Below are positions 51,491 through 61,593 of a stretch of 64,000 nucleotides of DNA, one piece after another (the first letter of the stretch is position 1; each line of letters opens with the position of its first letter). Origin of the DNA: Ophioderma brevispina (taxonomy: Eukaryota; Echinodermata; Ophiuroidea; Amphilepidida; Ophiodermatidae); assembly GCA_023653785.1 (NCBI GenBank), contig JAMKCH010001666.1, forward strand, positions 1-64,000, written 5' to 3'. A program made the position numbers and the translations under genes. The notes beneath the pieces were generated by a model. The model had not been told where the DNA came from. It was given only the letters and a program-made list of their open reading frames with translations, and ran no database searches.

Positions 51491-51825
51491 TGTTCCGATT
51501 TATTCCTATTGGTTCTATGCTTGATATGAGAGCCTGGCCCGTGCACATACGTCCTGTCAAGTACCGTGTGGAAACAAGCTGCGGTTTTGACGGTAAGAAC
51601 AATAATGCATATTGCAAAGCCTATTCAATACTGTGCTACTTTTGATGGTTAAACAAAAACCATAAAACAGCAGTTTTTTCGGTTATACTGAAGAAATGAA
51701 AGGATTTGAGGGCTGACATTTCAGGACGACAATGAGAAAATATGGCCTTTCCTCTGTATCCAATGTACTACTTCTGGGAAAATCCAGGGGGGTCCCCAAA
51801 GACGATCGGAACACTCACTTTTAAG
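51491..51825 (+). repeat. Array spacer, copy 1
   Basis: Non-exonic sequence of about 335 bp starts CTTGTTCCGATTTATTCC, includes ATGATATGAGAGCCTGGC-like and GGATTTGAGGGCTGA motifs and ends CAGGGGGGTCC..GATCG before the array resumes. The same spacer recurs at 52,513-52,830, so unit blocks and spacer form a higher-order repeat of about 1.03 kb. Confidence 0.8.
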
Positions 51826-52512
51826 GAAGGATGTCAATTACACCCCGGTTCTCCAATGTGTAAGAATGATCAGCTATAGACCATTCAAAGACCTTAAGGA
51901 AGGTTTCAATTACACCCCTTGTTCCCCCGATTGGTAAGAATTATCAGCTATAGACCATTCAAGACCTTAAGGGACGGTTTCAATACACCCCTGTTCCCCA
52001 GAATGTGTAAGAATTATCAGCTATAGACCATTCAAAGACCTTAAGGAAGGTTTCAATTACAACAAAAACCCTTGTTCTCCATATGTTGTAATAATGAATC
52101 AGATAGACCATTCAAAGACCTTAAGGAAGGTTTCAATTACACCCCTTGTTCTCCAGATGTGGTAAGAATTATCAGCTATAGACATTCAACAATGACTTAG
52201 GAAGGTTTCAATCATCAATTACACCCCGCTTATTCCCTCCCAGATGTGGTAAGAATATTATCCTATAGAGCATTCAAAGACCTTAGGAAGGTTTCAATTA
52301 CCACCCCATGCTTCCCAGCTGGTGGTAAAGAATTATCAGCGATAGACGCATTCAAAGACGTAAGGACGGTTCAATACATACAACCCCTTGTTCTCCGATT
52401 GGTAAAGAATTATCAGCCTATAGACCATTCAAGACCTTAGGAATGTTTCAATTACCCCCTTGTTCTCCATGTGGGTAAGAAGTATCAGCTATAGACCATT
52501 CAATACCTTAAG
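51826..52512 (+). repeat. Exon-derived 75-bp tandem array, block 2
   Basis: About nine copies of the 75-bp unit are present, recognisable by GACCATTCAAAGACCTTAAG and by CAATTACACCCC...GATGTGGTAAGAAT. Some copies (51,875-51,960 and 52,110-52,175) are close to consensus and others have several 1-bp indels. Confidence 0.85.
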
Positions 52513-52830
52513 GTTTCTTGTTCCGATTTTATGCCTATTGTGTTCTATGCTTTGATATGAGAGCCTGGCACTTGCACGAACTCCTGTCACGACCGTTGTA
52601 AACAGCTTGTGGTTTTGACGTAGAAGCAATAATGCATTTGCACAGCCCTATTCCATACTGTGCTAATTTTGATGGTTACCCACTAAAACGGCATTTTTCG
52701 GTTATATCTTGAAATTAAATGGATTTGAGGGCTGAATTCAGGACGACAATGAGTAAATACAGCCTGTCATCGATATCAAATCGATACTACTTCCGGAAAT
52801 CAGGGGGGTCCAAGCCGATCAAACACGCAC
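52513..52830 (+). repeat. Array spacer, copy 2
   Basis: This is a second copy of the 51,491-51,825 spacer: CTTGTTCCGATTTTATGCC, TTTGATATGAGAGCCTGGCA, GGATTTGAGGGCTGA and CAGGGGGGTCC appear in the same order, with indels. Confidence 0.8.
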
Positions 52831-53955
52831 CTAAGGAGGTTTTCAATTAACATACGACCCTTGTTCCTCCAGAGTGGTACGATTATCAGTCTAGACCATT
52901 CAAAGACCTTAAGGAAGGTTTCAATTACACCCCTTGTTCCCCAATGGGTAAGAATTATCACTAAAGACCATTACAAGACGCTTAAGGAGGTTTCAATTAC
53001 CCCCCTTGTTCTCGCTCCCCAGATGTGGTAAGAATTATCACTATAACCATTGAAGACCTTAAGGAAAGTTTCAATTACACCCTTGTTCCCGATGTGGTAA
53101 GAATTATCAGCTATAGACCATTGCAAGACCTTAATGACAGTTTCAATTACAATCCCTTGTTCCCCAATGGTGTAAAATTAAATCAGCTATGACCATCAAA
53201 GACCTAGGAAGGTTTCAATTTAACATACAACCCCCTTGTTCCCAGTGTGGTGAAATTATCAGCTATAGAAACATTCAAGACCTTAGGAGGGTTCATTAGA
53301 CCACCCCTTGTTCCCAAATTGGTCGATTATCAGCTATGACCATATGCACAAAAGACCTTAAGGACGTCTTCATTACCCCCTTGTTCCCCAGATGTGTGTA
53401 AGAATTATCGCTATAGCCATTCAAAGACCTTAAGGAAGGGTTCCATTACAAACAACACCCCTTGTTTCTCCAGATGTGGTAAGAATTATCAGCTAAGACC
53501 ATTCAATGACCTTAAGGAAGGTTGTCAATTACAACCCCTTGGTCCCCAGATTTGGTAAGAATTATCAGCTATAGACCATTCAAAAGAACTTACGGAAATT
53601 TATTACCCCCTTGGTCCCAGGATTGTAAGAATTATCACTATAGACCTCATGCACAGACCTTATGAAAGGTTCAATTACACCCTTGTTCTTCCAGATTGTG
53701 GTAAGAATTATCAGCTATTAGACCATTCAAAGATTCAAAGACCTAAATGATGGTTTCAATTACAAAACCCCCTCTTGTTCTCCAGATGATGGTAAGAATT
53801 ATCACTATAGACCATTCAAAGACCTTAAGGAAGGTTTCAATTACCCCCTTATTCCCCAATGGGGTAAGAATTATCAGCTATAGACCATCAAGACCTTAAG
53901 GAAAGTTTTCAATTACACCCCTTGTTCCAGATGTGGTAAGAATTTATCAATTCTC
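52831..53955 (+). repeat. Exon-derived 75-bp tandem array, block 3
   Basis: About fifteen copies of the unit are present, ending after ...CCAGATGTGGTAAGAATTTATCA at about 53,950, where unrelated intron sequence begins. The copy at 53,765-53,850 is close to consensus. Like the other blocks, every unit keeps some form of a GTAAGA-type donor. Confidence 0.85.
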
Positions 53956-54119
53956 TTTTAGACTTAAAAAAAATAGGGAGCAAGACATGGTTTTGGTGGA
54001 ATTTAAACTAAACGCTATTGATCACAATGGGGAGGAAGGATAAACAAAAATGGAAATTGTCAGCAATTATTTTCTAGTTTGGAAAACCTAGTTAGAGAAA
54101 TGTGCTAGAAAGCATCTTG

Positions 54120-54600
54120 CTAAAGTATTCCCTGTAACATGGCCATTAGCGGTGACGGCAGCAGCCTTCTGGGTCCGCTGTCCTTTTTCCCCCCGCCTGC
54201 AACTGCAGACCCCTGACCCGATACACTTGCACCACGGACCTTTAGTCGGCGGACAGAAACCTTTGATGACTCATACTTCATGGTTCTCTCCGTATTTACT
54301 GCATAAAAAATGCACTTGCCTCCGATTGGCCACCGAAGCAATCCGCTGTTGCTGGTCCAGACCACATGTCATACTTGCCTATGATTGGCCACCGAGGCGA
54401 TCTGCCGTTGCTGGGTCACTGACCACACGTCATACGTCACTGATAAGCTTCACCCCTTTTCCAAAAAGGGTGTACATGCTCTTTAAAGGGTTTCCTGCCC
54501 CGAGTATAGTATCTACAGTACAGAACAGAAAGTTCTTGCCAAAAATTGAGGGGATTCGCTCAATGTTCACTCAAAATTCATCGAGTGTAATGATTGGGGA
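54120..54600. promoter_or_regulatory. GC-richer intronic island with duplicated CCAAT/CRE-like sites
   Basis: A 59-61-bp segment is duplicated in tandem (about 54,314-54,372 and 54,373-54,434). Each copy has GATTGGCCACCGA (inverted CCAAT box, ATTGG at 54,325 and 54,384) and a GACCACA(T/C)GTCATAC end; the last runs into ACGTCATACGTCAC, which contains two CRE-like half sites. The surroundings are less AT-rich than the flanks. It could be an internal promoter or enhancer, or merely a GC-rich duplicated segment. No transcription start or TATA box is evident. Confidence 0.35.
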
Positions 54601-55290
54601 TTTATGAATTAGTTTTGAGTGGGTTTTGAGTTAAGCTTTAAACCAAATGAGTGGGACACCATAGTGCATGATAGTGTTATTGATTTTTAGCTTTGAGTGG
54701 GTTTCAGTGGTATTTAATTGGGGTTTGATTCGGATTTTGTATCTTTCACCAATTCACTAGAACCTACTAAGTGGGAAAGCTTGGTAAGTTATTCTGTCAG
54801 GTACTGTATCATTAACTTGTGTGGTGACAGACAGGTCTATATGCCAAAGGTCACAAGTGGTACTCTGCATTTAAGACTTTTGCTCTTATTCCCCTGAAAA
54901 CCTCTGCTCCAACTCTCGCTTGCCAAGTTTCTGCACTTTCCACAGAAATACTGTGGCAAATGTTTTCTCTTAGCATTCTCACTGGTTTTTTAAAAGATCA
55001 CTAAAAAGTGGACTTCTACAGATTCCAATATCCTATGCACTGTTCATAATTATTTGTGCATATAATGAGCTCATTTGCATCTTTTCTCTGATTGGGTCAT
55101 ACTGAAAAAGGTAGACTTTTACCAAGACCCAATGTCCTATTTTAATACACTTGGTATATGTGGTACCATATGGTGCTGAAATAATACCCCTTCCTCTGTC
55201 ACATATTTCTGCAATATTAATGAGCTTATTTGCATATTTGCTCCTCACAGGGGAGTTTTAATTAAAACTTGCATTATTTTTCTATTTTAG
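54601..55290 (+). other. Oxygenase intron
   Basis: Two similar 60-bp stretches (about 55,045-55,100 and 55,200-55,250) share ATAATGAGCTCATTTGCAT / TTAATGAGCTTATTTGCAT. The intron ends in a standard TTTTTCTATTTTAG acceptor at 55,290. Confidence 0.5.
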
Positions 55291-55403
55291 TTCTGGCCTG
55301 ATGAAAATGCCAGCTTTCAGAGATGCAGTCCAGATTTATTTAATTGCTCGTCATCCTCTCCTCATAGGTCTTAGAAGTCATGGCTAGAGGGTTGAAATTA
55401 GAG
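55291..55403 (+). CDS. 2OG/Fe(II) oxygenase, internal exon (FWPDENAS...VLEVMARGL)
   Basis: The exon is flanked by TTCTATTTTAG at its 5' side and GAG|GTAAGA at its 3' side. It begins F-W-P-D-E-N-A-S-F in phase 0, continues R-D-A-V-Q-I-Y after a one-base shift, then F-N-C-S-S-S, and ends V-L-E-V-M-A-R-G-L-K-L-E in a third frame. These four pieces are in the order expected for the WPxExxxFRxxxxxYF...LxLKVLEVMARGL helical region of isopenicillin-N-synthase-like oxygenases. At least two small indels are needed to make the exon continuous. An alternative reading, with an intron acceptor at CCTCTCCTCATAG (55,367), would require an impossibly short intron. The end phase matches the next exon at 61,407. 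Confidence 0.82.
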
Positions 55404-55879
55404 GTAAGATTTCTTCAAATGTTGCTTTATTTAAAGGTTTGAATGTGGAGGTGTTTTATGCTTACATAAACAATCTTGTTATGGGCTTATAAGTTCACCA
55501 TTTGCGCCTACATAAGAACAGGGTGTATCTCTACCGTGCCAGAAGGGGTCCGTAAGGTTGCAATAGCTTGCCATAATTGTCAGAAATAGGATGCCCCCAT
55601 CAACACAATTACTTTTATGCGAAAGACTCATTTGTCAGGGCTCAAAAATGGTTCTCTGGGTCATCAGTTCCGCAGTTTCATAAAGAAACCCATGTGATCA
55701 CGATGCTAACTCAATGACATGATGTGCTAAAGTCTCAATGTATCGTCTATTCTAATACATGCACACACAGATATATCAACATGGCATCAAGTCGGTAAAC
55801 TGGTGACAACCGTTACAGTGACCATGCCACAAAATGTATTGATATTTTTGGTGTCCAACACAAGCTTTGCCACCCCCGG

Positions 55880-56460
55880 AGTAACCTGTACACACCTGGT
55901 AACAACCCGAGTTACAAGGGTTTCCGGCAGGACGCTATATGAGACTCAGAAACAATGAAATGGTACCCTATCTGGAATGTTTAATCTGGGGATTTTACAC
56001 TCTATTTTGAGCTCGTTTATGGACTTTATTCTGTTGACATGATATCAACACAAAAATCATTCTAACATTGCCGCATTTTTCCCGGGGAGGGTCGTCTCCA
56101 ATTTGTTGGCTCCCCCTGTTCGTTGGCAGGGTTTCTGAAGTGACCCCTAACAGGACCGATTTTCCATAAAATTATAGCCTTACCAGGACTAGTTTATGGT
56201 GTGAAGAGATACACTGTTTTTAGGTGAAAATACACCCCAAACAGGAATCAATTTGTTCCTAATTATACCCCTAGTGGAATCCTGTTTGTTGATGTGTGAA
56301 TAAAAATATAAAAATCTTTAAAAGAACTCTGGGTTATTTTGCTGACATGTTTAGGTTTGGGTTTAAACCAGTCGCAATCTTAATCTGATTTGATACCCTA
56401 AACAGACTAAACTTGTCATGGTTGAATTGATACCCCAGATCCACAATTGCAAGTACATCC
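55880..56460 (+). repeat. Dispersed repeat, copy 2 (first copy 840-1,260)
   Basis: Shared landmarks are CCGAGTTACA.GGGT, ATATGAGAC..AGAA, GGGG.TTTTACACT.TTTT, TATTCTGTT, CATGATATCAACACA and TTGATACCC...ATTGCAAGT. Confidence 0.6.
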
Positions 56461-56581
56461 TGGTCAAAAGTAGTTGCACCCTGTTGGAAAACTTTGCTCT
56501 TTTATATTTTACATATTTGGTCATTTTTGAAAGGTCAAAATGGTTTTATTTTTGTATCAAGCTTGAAGCTTTAGCTAATCC

Positions 56582-57178
56582 TTAAAGGTGGCAACGAGAG
56601 ATTTTCACATCCAGGTGTCCCTAAAAAGAATTGAAAAATCTTAATTTTTGGCACAAATGTAAAGCTTTATATCAGAAATGTCCCATGTGAAAGGATTAAG
56701 CTGAAAACGTTTTTTGGTTAGAAAAATTTGTCAATTCTAATTTCGTGTAGGAGCAAATGCAAAATTAGCCTATGTTTTATATTGCAATCAGTGCCGCTTT
56801 ATGATGTTAAGGTCGCTTTGTCATGTTGAGGTCCGTTTTACCATGGTAAAGTTTGCGGCTTGCGTAAAATGTTTTTTTCAGGGGTTGTGGTGCATGTATA
56901 TTAATGACTAATAGCTGTTAATCCATTACAATACGCATAGGTGATGTTATTTAACTGTATTTTCAACATGGGATGATATTCATGATGTCATCCCACCAAC
57001 CCCCCCCTACGGGCCTGATTGAATAAGGAAGTGAAAATTGCTATTTGTTTTTCACTCTCAAGGCATTTCTGTAACCCAAGAGAAAGTACGACGTCTACTG
57101 GGGAATCTTTCTATATGAAAATCACTACATATGACACAATATATTGGGTGCCACAAAATCTCTCGTTGCAGCCTTTAA
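56582..57178. mobile_element. TTAA-bounded MITE, CAACGAGAGATTT family
   Basis: The left terminus TTAAAGGTGGCAACGAGAGA (56,582) and right terminus TCTCTCGTTGCAGCCTTTAA (ending 57,178) are inverted repeats, both ending in TTAA; length is 597 bp. A partial relative is at 47,815. It has no transposase and sits within the 6-kb oxygenase intron. Confidence 0.82.
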
Positions 57179-57774
57179 ATGTCCCCCTTCCCCCCAAATC
57201 AATTATGCGTGTTGTTAGTTGGGCACTGTAACACAATTTCTGGTTGAACTTTGTTCGGGGAGAGGGGGGCGATTTTTACTCTACGAAAGAAAAGTGTGTT
57301 AATTCTTTTGTCCAAAATTGTAGTCCCTCTCCTTTTTTTTGAAGGTATGGGTACTTGACCAAAATCCTAGTGAGTTAGAGAAAGGTCTGTAAATTCATTT
57401 TAGGGTTAAATATGGTTTGGCCATTTGGCTTTAATCTCTTGGAAAAATCAGAAAATTACAAAACAAAATATCGACTAGGTTCACCAATCATACCTATAAC
57501 ATTTTGTACAATTTGGTAACAGCTGTAATGTTGTGCATGCAGGTAACATATTTCATATTGTTAGATTAATGAACCTCATAAACATGACCGATTTTGTTTC
57601 TAATTGATATGAAAGTTGTACAGAGTCCCAGTCACTATGCAATGGAACGCATCCTATTTTCATTTGGCAGAGAGTGTAAATAAGTTTCCGATAACAATCA
57701 CAAATTACAGTCCAAATGCACTATTGATTTGGCCAAACGTAATTCATGAAATTCCCCAACTTGTACGTAAATTT

Positions 57775-57932
57775 TTAAAGGCACTATCAGGGATACCGAA
57801 TGAGTTAACCTGGCTTCACAGTCTGGTATTCATATTGTTGAGCGAGGATACCTACACATTTACAGATATGGCAAAAATCTCATTTTATTTTTTTTTTTTC
57901 TTATTTCCTCAATCACTGATAGTGCCCTTTAA
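57775..57932. mobile_element. TTAA-bounded MITE, GGCACTATCAGTGA family, short form
   Basis: TTAAAGGCACTATCAGGGAT at 57,775 and ATCACTGATAGTGCCCTTTAA ending 57,932 are inverted repeats. Length is 158 bp against 384 bp for the relative at 29,182, so they are length variants of one family or separate deletion derivatives. Confidence 0.82.
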
Positions 57933-58679
57933 TTCAAAAGATAAGTATATAGCGTTTTCTATGGGCTCACTATCGACCAAGAGTTGCCAAGTATCTCCCT
58001 TACCTGCATTTTATGCATTGCCAATGCCATGCAAAGTTAAAATTGCCCCTCTGCAATCAAGTAATGTGTCAGAAGCCTTGTTTTTAGATCTAAAAAGAAA
58101 TCAGTAATTTCATTGCCCTACTAGCAATTTGGGCTTTCCAGAAACTGTTTAGGCTACCCTCTCTTTGACTCATATCAGAAATGCTGCCCCCATCAAAATA
58201 TCAATTAAGCCATGGTCATGGTGAGTTAAAGTACCAGAAAAAACCATATGTCGGATTATAATCCCCTTACATTCAACAATTAAGGGTGCATTTGTGATTC
58301 AGCACCTTCTCTTTTATTCATATGATTGTTCAATGATACCCTTGAGAACGGTTTATATTCACACTTTTAGCTGATCCCGACCCATTAGTTTTGTGTAGGA
58401 AGCAAATGCTTGTTTCCCCATGGTCCCATAGGCCCGATGCTATTATAATTTGTTTATGGACAGAAAATACAAAATTGTGAAATTTCCCTTACATATATAG
58501 ACTGAATATCCTGTAAGATTCGATACACATGGATACTACATGGATGATTGTGCCATATTTTCTCTTAAAGAGATATATAGGAATCATGTCAAACTTGCAT
58601 TGGAAAGCTAGTTGAAGCATTTTTTCTATCAATGCACCCTCCTTCTCCCCACAATCAATGCTTGGTGCAGGGTGTACGC

Positions 58680-58925
58680 AGGATTTTTTTGGGGAGGGTG
58701 CGGGCCTTTCAAAAAAGTGACTTTTTTTTTTCGAAAAATGTACTTTTTTGGTAAAAGAGGACTATACCCCCTAAAATGGTCCTTTTTTTTTTTTTTGCCT
58801 CTTTGAACATTATCAACCATAAAGTGACTTGCTTGTCAAAATTTCTTTAAGTTTTGACCTTTTTCTCAAAAAAATCCAGCAAAAAAAGTGGACCTGTTTC
58901 CCCTTGTTGTGGAATTTTGGGGGGG
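58680..58925. repeat. Low-complexity T-run repeat
   Basis: Alternating phrases of the form GTGACTTTTTTTTTTCG, TACTTTTTTGG and GGTCCTTTTTTTTTTTT occur about every 35-45 bp, followed by a G run at 58,919-58,928. This is degenerate tandem structure of unknown origin. Confidence 0.5.
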
Positions 58926-58934
58926 GGGTTGCGT

Positions 58935-59135
58935 GGCCTATGGTACCGTTGAAAACACAAACTCAAGATCGTGAAATCAACTCAAACTATGTGGAATAAA
59001 GCTTTTCTCAAGGAATATCACACAACGCAAACTATACCGTTATTTCAAATCTCTGAGTCGGCCCTTTAATGTCAAAATCGTTAGAATCTAACATAATGAT
59101 AATATAGTGTTTAAACCTTGTTTTCATTTTTTCCT
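58935..59135 (+). repeat. Intronic duplicated segment, copy 1
   Basis: It shares, in order, GGCCTATGG, AACACAAA.., AGATCG.GATCA, TCAAACT..ATGGA, AAGCTTTTCTCA.GGA.ATATC, TCTGAGTC..CC.TTTAATGTC and CATAATGATAATAT with 61,095-61,385, which lies directly before the acceptor of the exon at 61,407. Confidence 0.65.
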
Positions 59136-59479
59136 CATTTTTCCATTTCCTCACTATTTGAATGAAGGGCCATTTTGTGAACCACACACCTCTGTCCTCG
59201 CCCCCCCCGACTTACCCTAAAAAAAGTTGAGATTTTTATATAAGCTAACCATTAGCCTTAGTAACCCCTGTGTACCTAATCTTATTGGTCCCCCCCCGCC
59301 GCACTTTTATTTTTGGTTGGTCCCCCGCCAACTTTTAGTTGGCAAAGGGGGACGTATACGAAATGCCCTGCGTCCGTGGTGTGTGCGTGTGTGTGTCGGC
59401 ACCCACTCAATATCTCTGGATCTAAGTAAGTGTGGGTGGCCATCTTCGCAAAACATGAGAATGCATCTCAAGTAGGCAT

Positions 59480-60830
59480 TGGCTGGGATATACAGTGGGT
59501 CATGTGACATAGGTCAAGGTCAAATATTGTCAAAAATAGGGTCACATTTTGGTCACAAATAGATATATTGGTTTATAAACCTTGTCCACACGATATCTTT
59601 TGATCTAAGCAGTATCGTAGTCCATCTTCGCACCATCGATGTCACCCAAGTAGACGGTGATGAGTTCGGAGGTGGGCATGTGGCATGGGTCAAGGTCAAT
59701 GCGGTCAAAAATGAATTTGCTATAAGCCTTGGCATTGTGCAGATGATGAAACTTGGTGGATGTGGTTCAACATTCAGTGCCTAAAAAGTTGAAGGTCATT
59801 TCAAGTCACGCGGGGTCTTCAGGTCCCATGGCATAAAATGCTATATCCTTGTCATTGTGGTAGGCTGATAAACTTGGTGTTGCGGGAATCTGGTCCGATT
59901 TGTTGTTGTTATTCTTATATCCCATAGAAAGCCGTGTCTAACTAGATTTTGATGAAAAATCACATTTTGGGCCCGCGGTGAAGTTTCATCATATTTTCAG
60001 CATGATGTGCTGAAGAGAGAGGGAAAAGGAAAGGGCAAAGCGGAAAAAAGGGGGGCCTGTAGTTGGAGGCATAGTGCTCCAACTGGGTCCGTCAGGATGT
60101 GTCGGCAGCATTTTTTTTGAAAAAAAAAAACAAAAAAAAAAAAAAATTTTTTGTTTTATTCTCGTTTTGTCACTTTCAAACAGCTTGTGTGTATCATTTA
60201 TTGTTAATATTGAAGGTATATTTTACTTTTATGTATTACAGGGCCATCAATAACTATAGCCCTATCGGGTTGTCCCATTACTGGTCTAGTTATCATATCA
60301 TATCGCAACCAGTTCATCTTATCCCAGTCCCTACAATTGATACTTTATGTCTTATTATATATTAATACTGGATTTCATATTCTGTCTCGTACGATATTTT
60401 ATGCTGAATAATTTTGAACTTGAAGAACTTGAAGATGGTCAACCATTCATGCCGAAAAATTTAAGGTCATTTCAAGGTCATGCTTCCAGTTCTTCAAGGT
60501 CACCACTAAGTAGGTGGTAGGATGATGAAACTTGGTGGGTGTGGTCCGCATTCAGTTCCAAAAAATTTGAAGGGCAATATTCAAGGTCATGCCTGTCATC
60601 CAAGGTCAATCCATACACATTTTAGTTTGCTCATGAAAACACATGATGGGTGTAGTAGCATTCACTTGCCCAGAAAATTTGAAGGTCATTTCAAGTTGTG
60701 GGGTCCTATTGCCAAGGTCAACTAACTCACATGTGGTAGGTCATGAAACTTGTGGATGTGTCAACTTCTAAACCAAAAATTGTGAGGAAGGTCATTTCAA
60801 GATTTCAAGGTCAGTTGGGTCCATCTAAGG
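59480..60830 (+). repeat. Degenerate tandem repeat rich in TCAAGGTCA
   Basis: A unit of roughly 90-110 bp, of the form GATGATGAAACTTGGTGGGT-GTGG..CATTCA-AAAATTTGAAGGTCATTTCAAGGTCA, recurs at about 59,735-59,805, 60,420-60,475, 60,515-60,590, 60,650-60,720 and 60,735-60,815, broken by a LINE tail. TCAAGGTCA or a one-mismatch form occurs about ten times in 1.3 kb. Confidence 0.7.
60215..60435 (+). mobile_element. Non-LTR retrotransposon 3' tail, (GAACTTGAA)n end
   Basis: The core ATTACAGGGCCATCAATAAC / GCCCTATCGGGTTGTCC matches 32,530-32,580. This copy ends TTGAACTTGAAGAACTTGAAG, a different short tandem tail. It is 5'-truncated and non-coding, and inserted in the TCAAGGTCA repeat. Confidence 0.65.
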
Positions 60831-61406
60831 GTCATAACTACAAATAGTTTGTATGGTCAATGTATCAACATTTGATACCGTCAAAATTGCAATTGCAATG
60901 GCAGCAGCCTCAGTGTTTGAGAACCCTTAATTTTCCATCACAATTCTCCCTCTGATCTTAAAATTATATTTTCCCTCCATTTACTATAGCGACTGGCGGG
61001 GGACCTTTGTGGTTTCGGAACCGCATTGTGTGCAAATTTCTGTTTGCTTGTACGAAATTCCAATTTATATTTTTCTGTCCGTAAAACGGACAGAAATTAC
61101 AGCACAGTGGCCTATGGACCATGGGAAACAAGCAATTGCGCATAACACAAATCCGCAGATCGGGATCACTCAAACTTCATGGATAAGCTTTTCTCAGGAT
61201 ATATCTCGTTGACAATGCTCTAATACGAAGGGGCTGGAATCAGGAAATGCACCTTTAAATCCACCACACACAAAAAATATACCTGTATCTACAAAATTTC
61301 TGAGTCAACCTTTAATGTCAAATCGTACTAGAATCATACATAATGATAATATCCGCTGTTCAACTTGTATTTCTTTTTCCTCAGTTTTGTAATTCTGTCT
61401 TGTCAG

Positions 61407-61593
61407 GATCCAATGGAAATATTGTAAAGCACACAAGAAAGCTGGGACAAAAGAGAGTCCCTGTACTCTTCGGACACTATTCTACCCACCTATTGGAGAT
61501 ACAAGAGTAAAAGAAGGTCAGGTGAGATGTGGGGAGCATTCTGACTATGGAGGAATTACACTTCTCTTCCAGGATAAGCAAGGAGGATTAGAG
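61407..61593 (+). CDS. 2OG/Fe(II) oxygenase, catalytic exon (H-x-D iron site)
   Basis: The acceptor TCTGTCTTGTCAG precedes 61,407. The exon opens D-P-M-E-I-L, continuing L-K-L-E of the previous exon in phase 0. After a net two-base loss near 61,425 it continues K-A-H-K-K-A-G-T-K and then T-L-R-T-L-F-Y-P-P-I-G-D-T, R-V-K-E-G-Q-V-R-C, G-E-H-S-D-Y-G-G-I-T-L-L-F-Q-D and G-G-L-E. His and Asp of H-S-D are the proximal Fe(II) ligands, and YPP and GEHSDYGxITLLFQD are hallmark strings of isopenicillin-N-synthase-like oxygenases. The donor is GAG|GTGATT, a weak site (G at +3, no +5 G), but it is fixed by the next exon beginning V-R-N-I-Q. Only the single frame break argues against function. Confidence 0.93.

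Larger units (their letters stand above)
55404..61406 (+). other. 6.0-kb oxygenase intron packed with repeats
   Basis: The sequence between the matched splice sites at 55,403 and 61,407 holds, in order, a dispersed repeat (55,880-56,460) and two TTAA-bounded MITEs (56,582-57,178; 57,775-57,932). A low-complexity tract (58,680-58,925), a duplicated stretch (58,935-59,135, related to 61,095-61,385), a TCAAGGTCA-rich repeat (59,480-60,830) and a LINE tail (60,215-60,435) follow. No other exon of the gene is expected here, because the encoded protein is continuous across it. Confidence 0.65.

Noticed and set aside
55368..55403. Separate exon starting at an AG at 55,367 within the oxygenase exon
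   Set aside because: It would leave an intron too short to splice, and the encoded pieces on both sides are contiguous in the family; small indels explain the frame change better.
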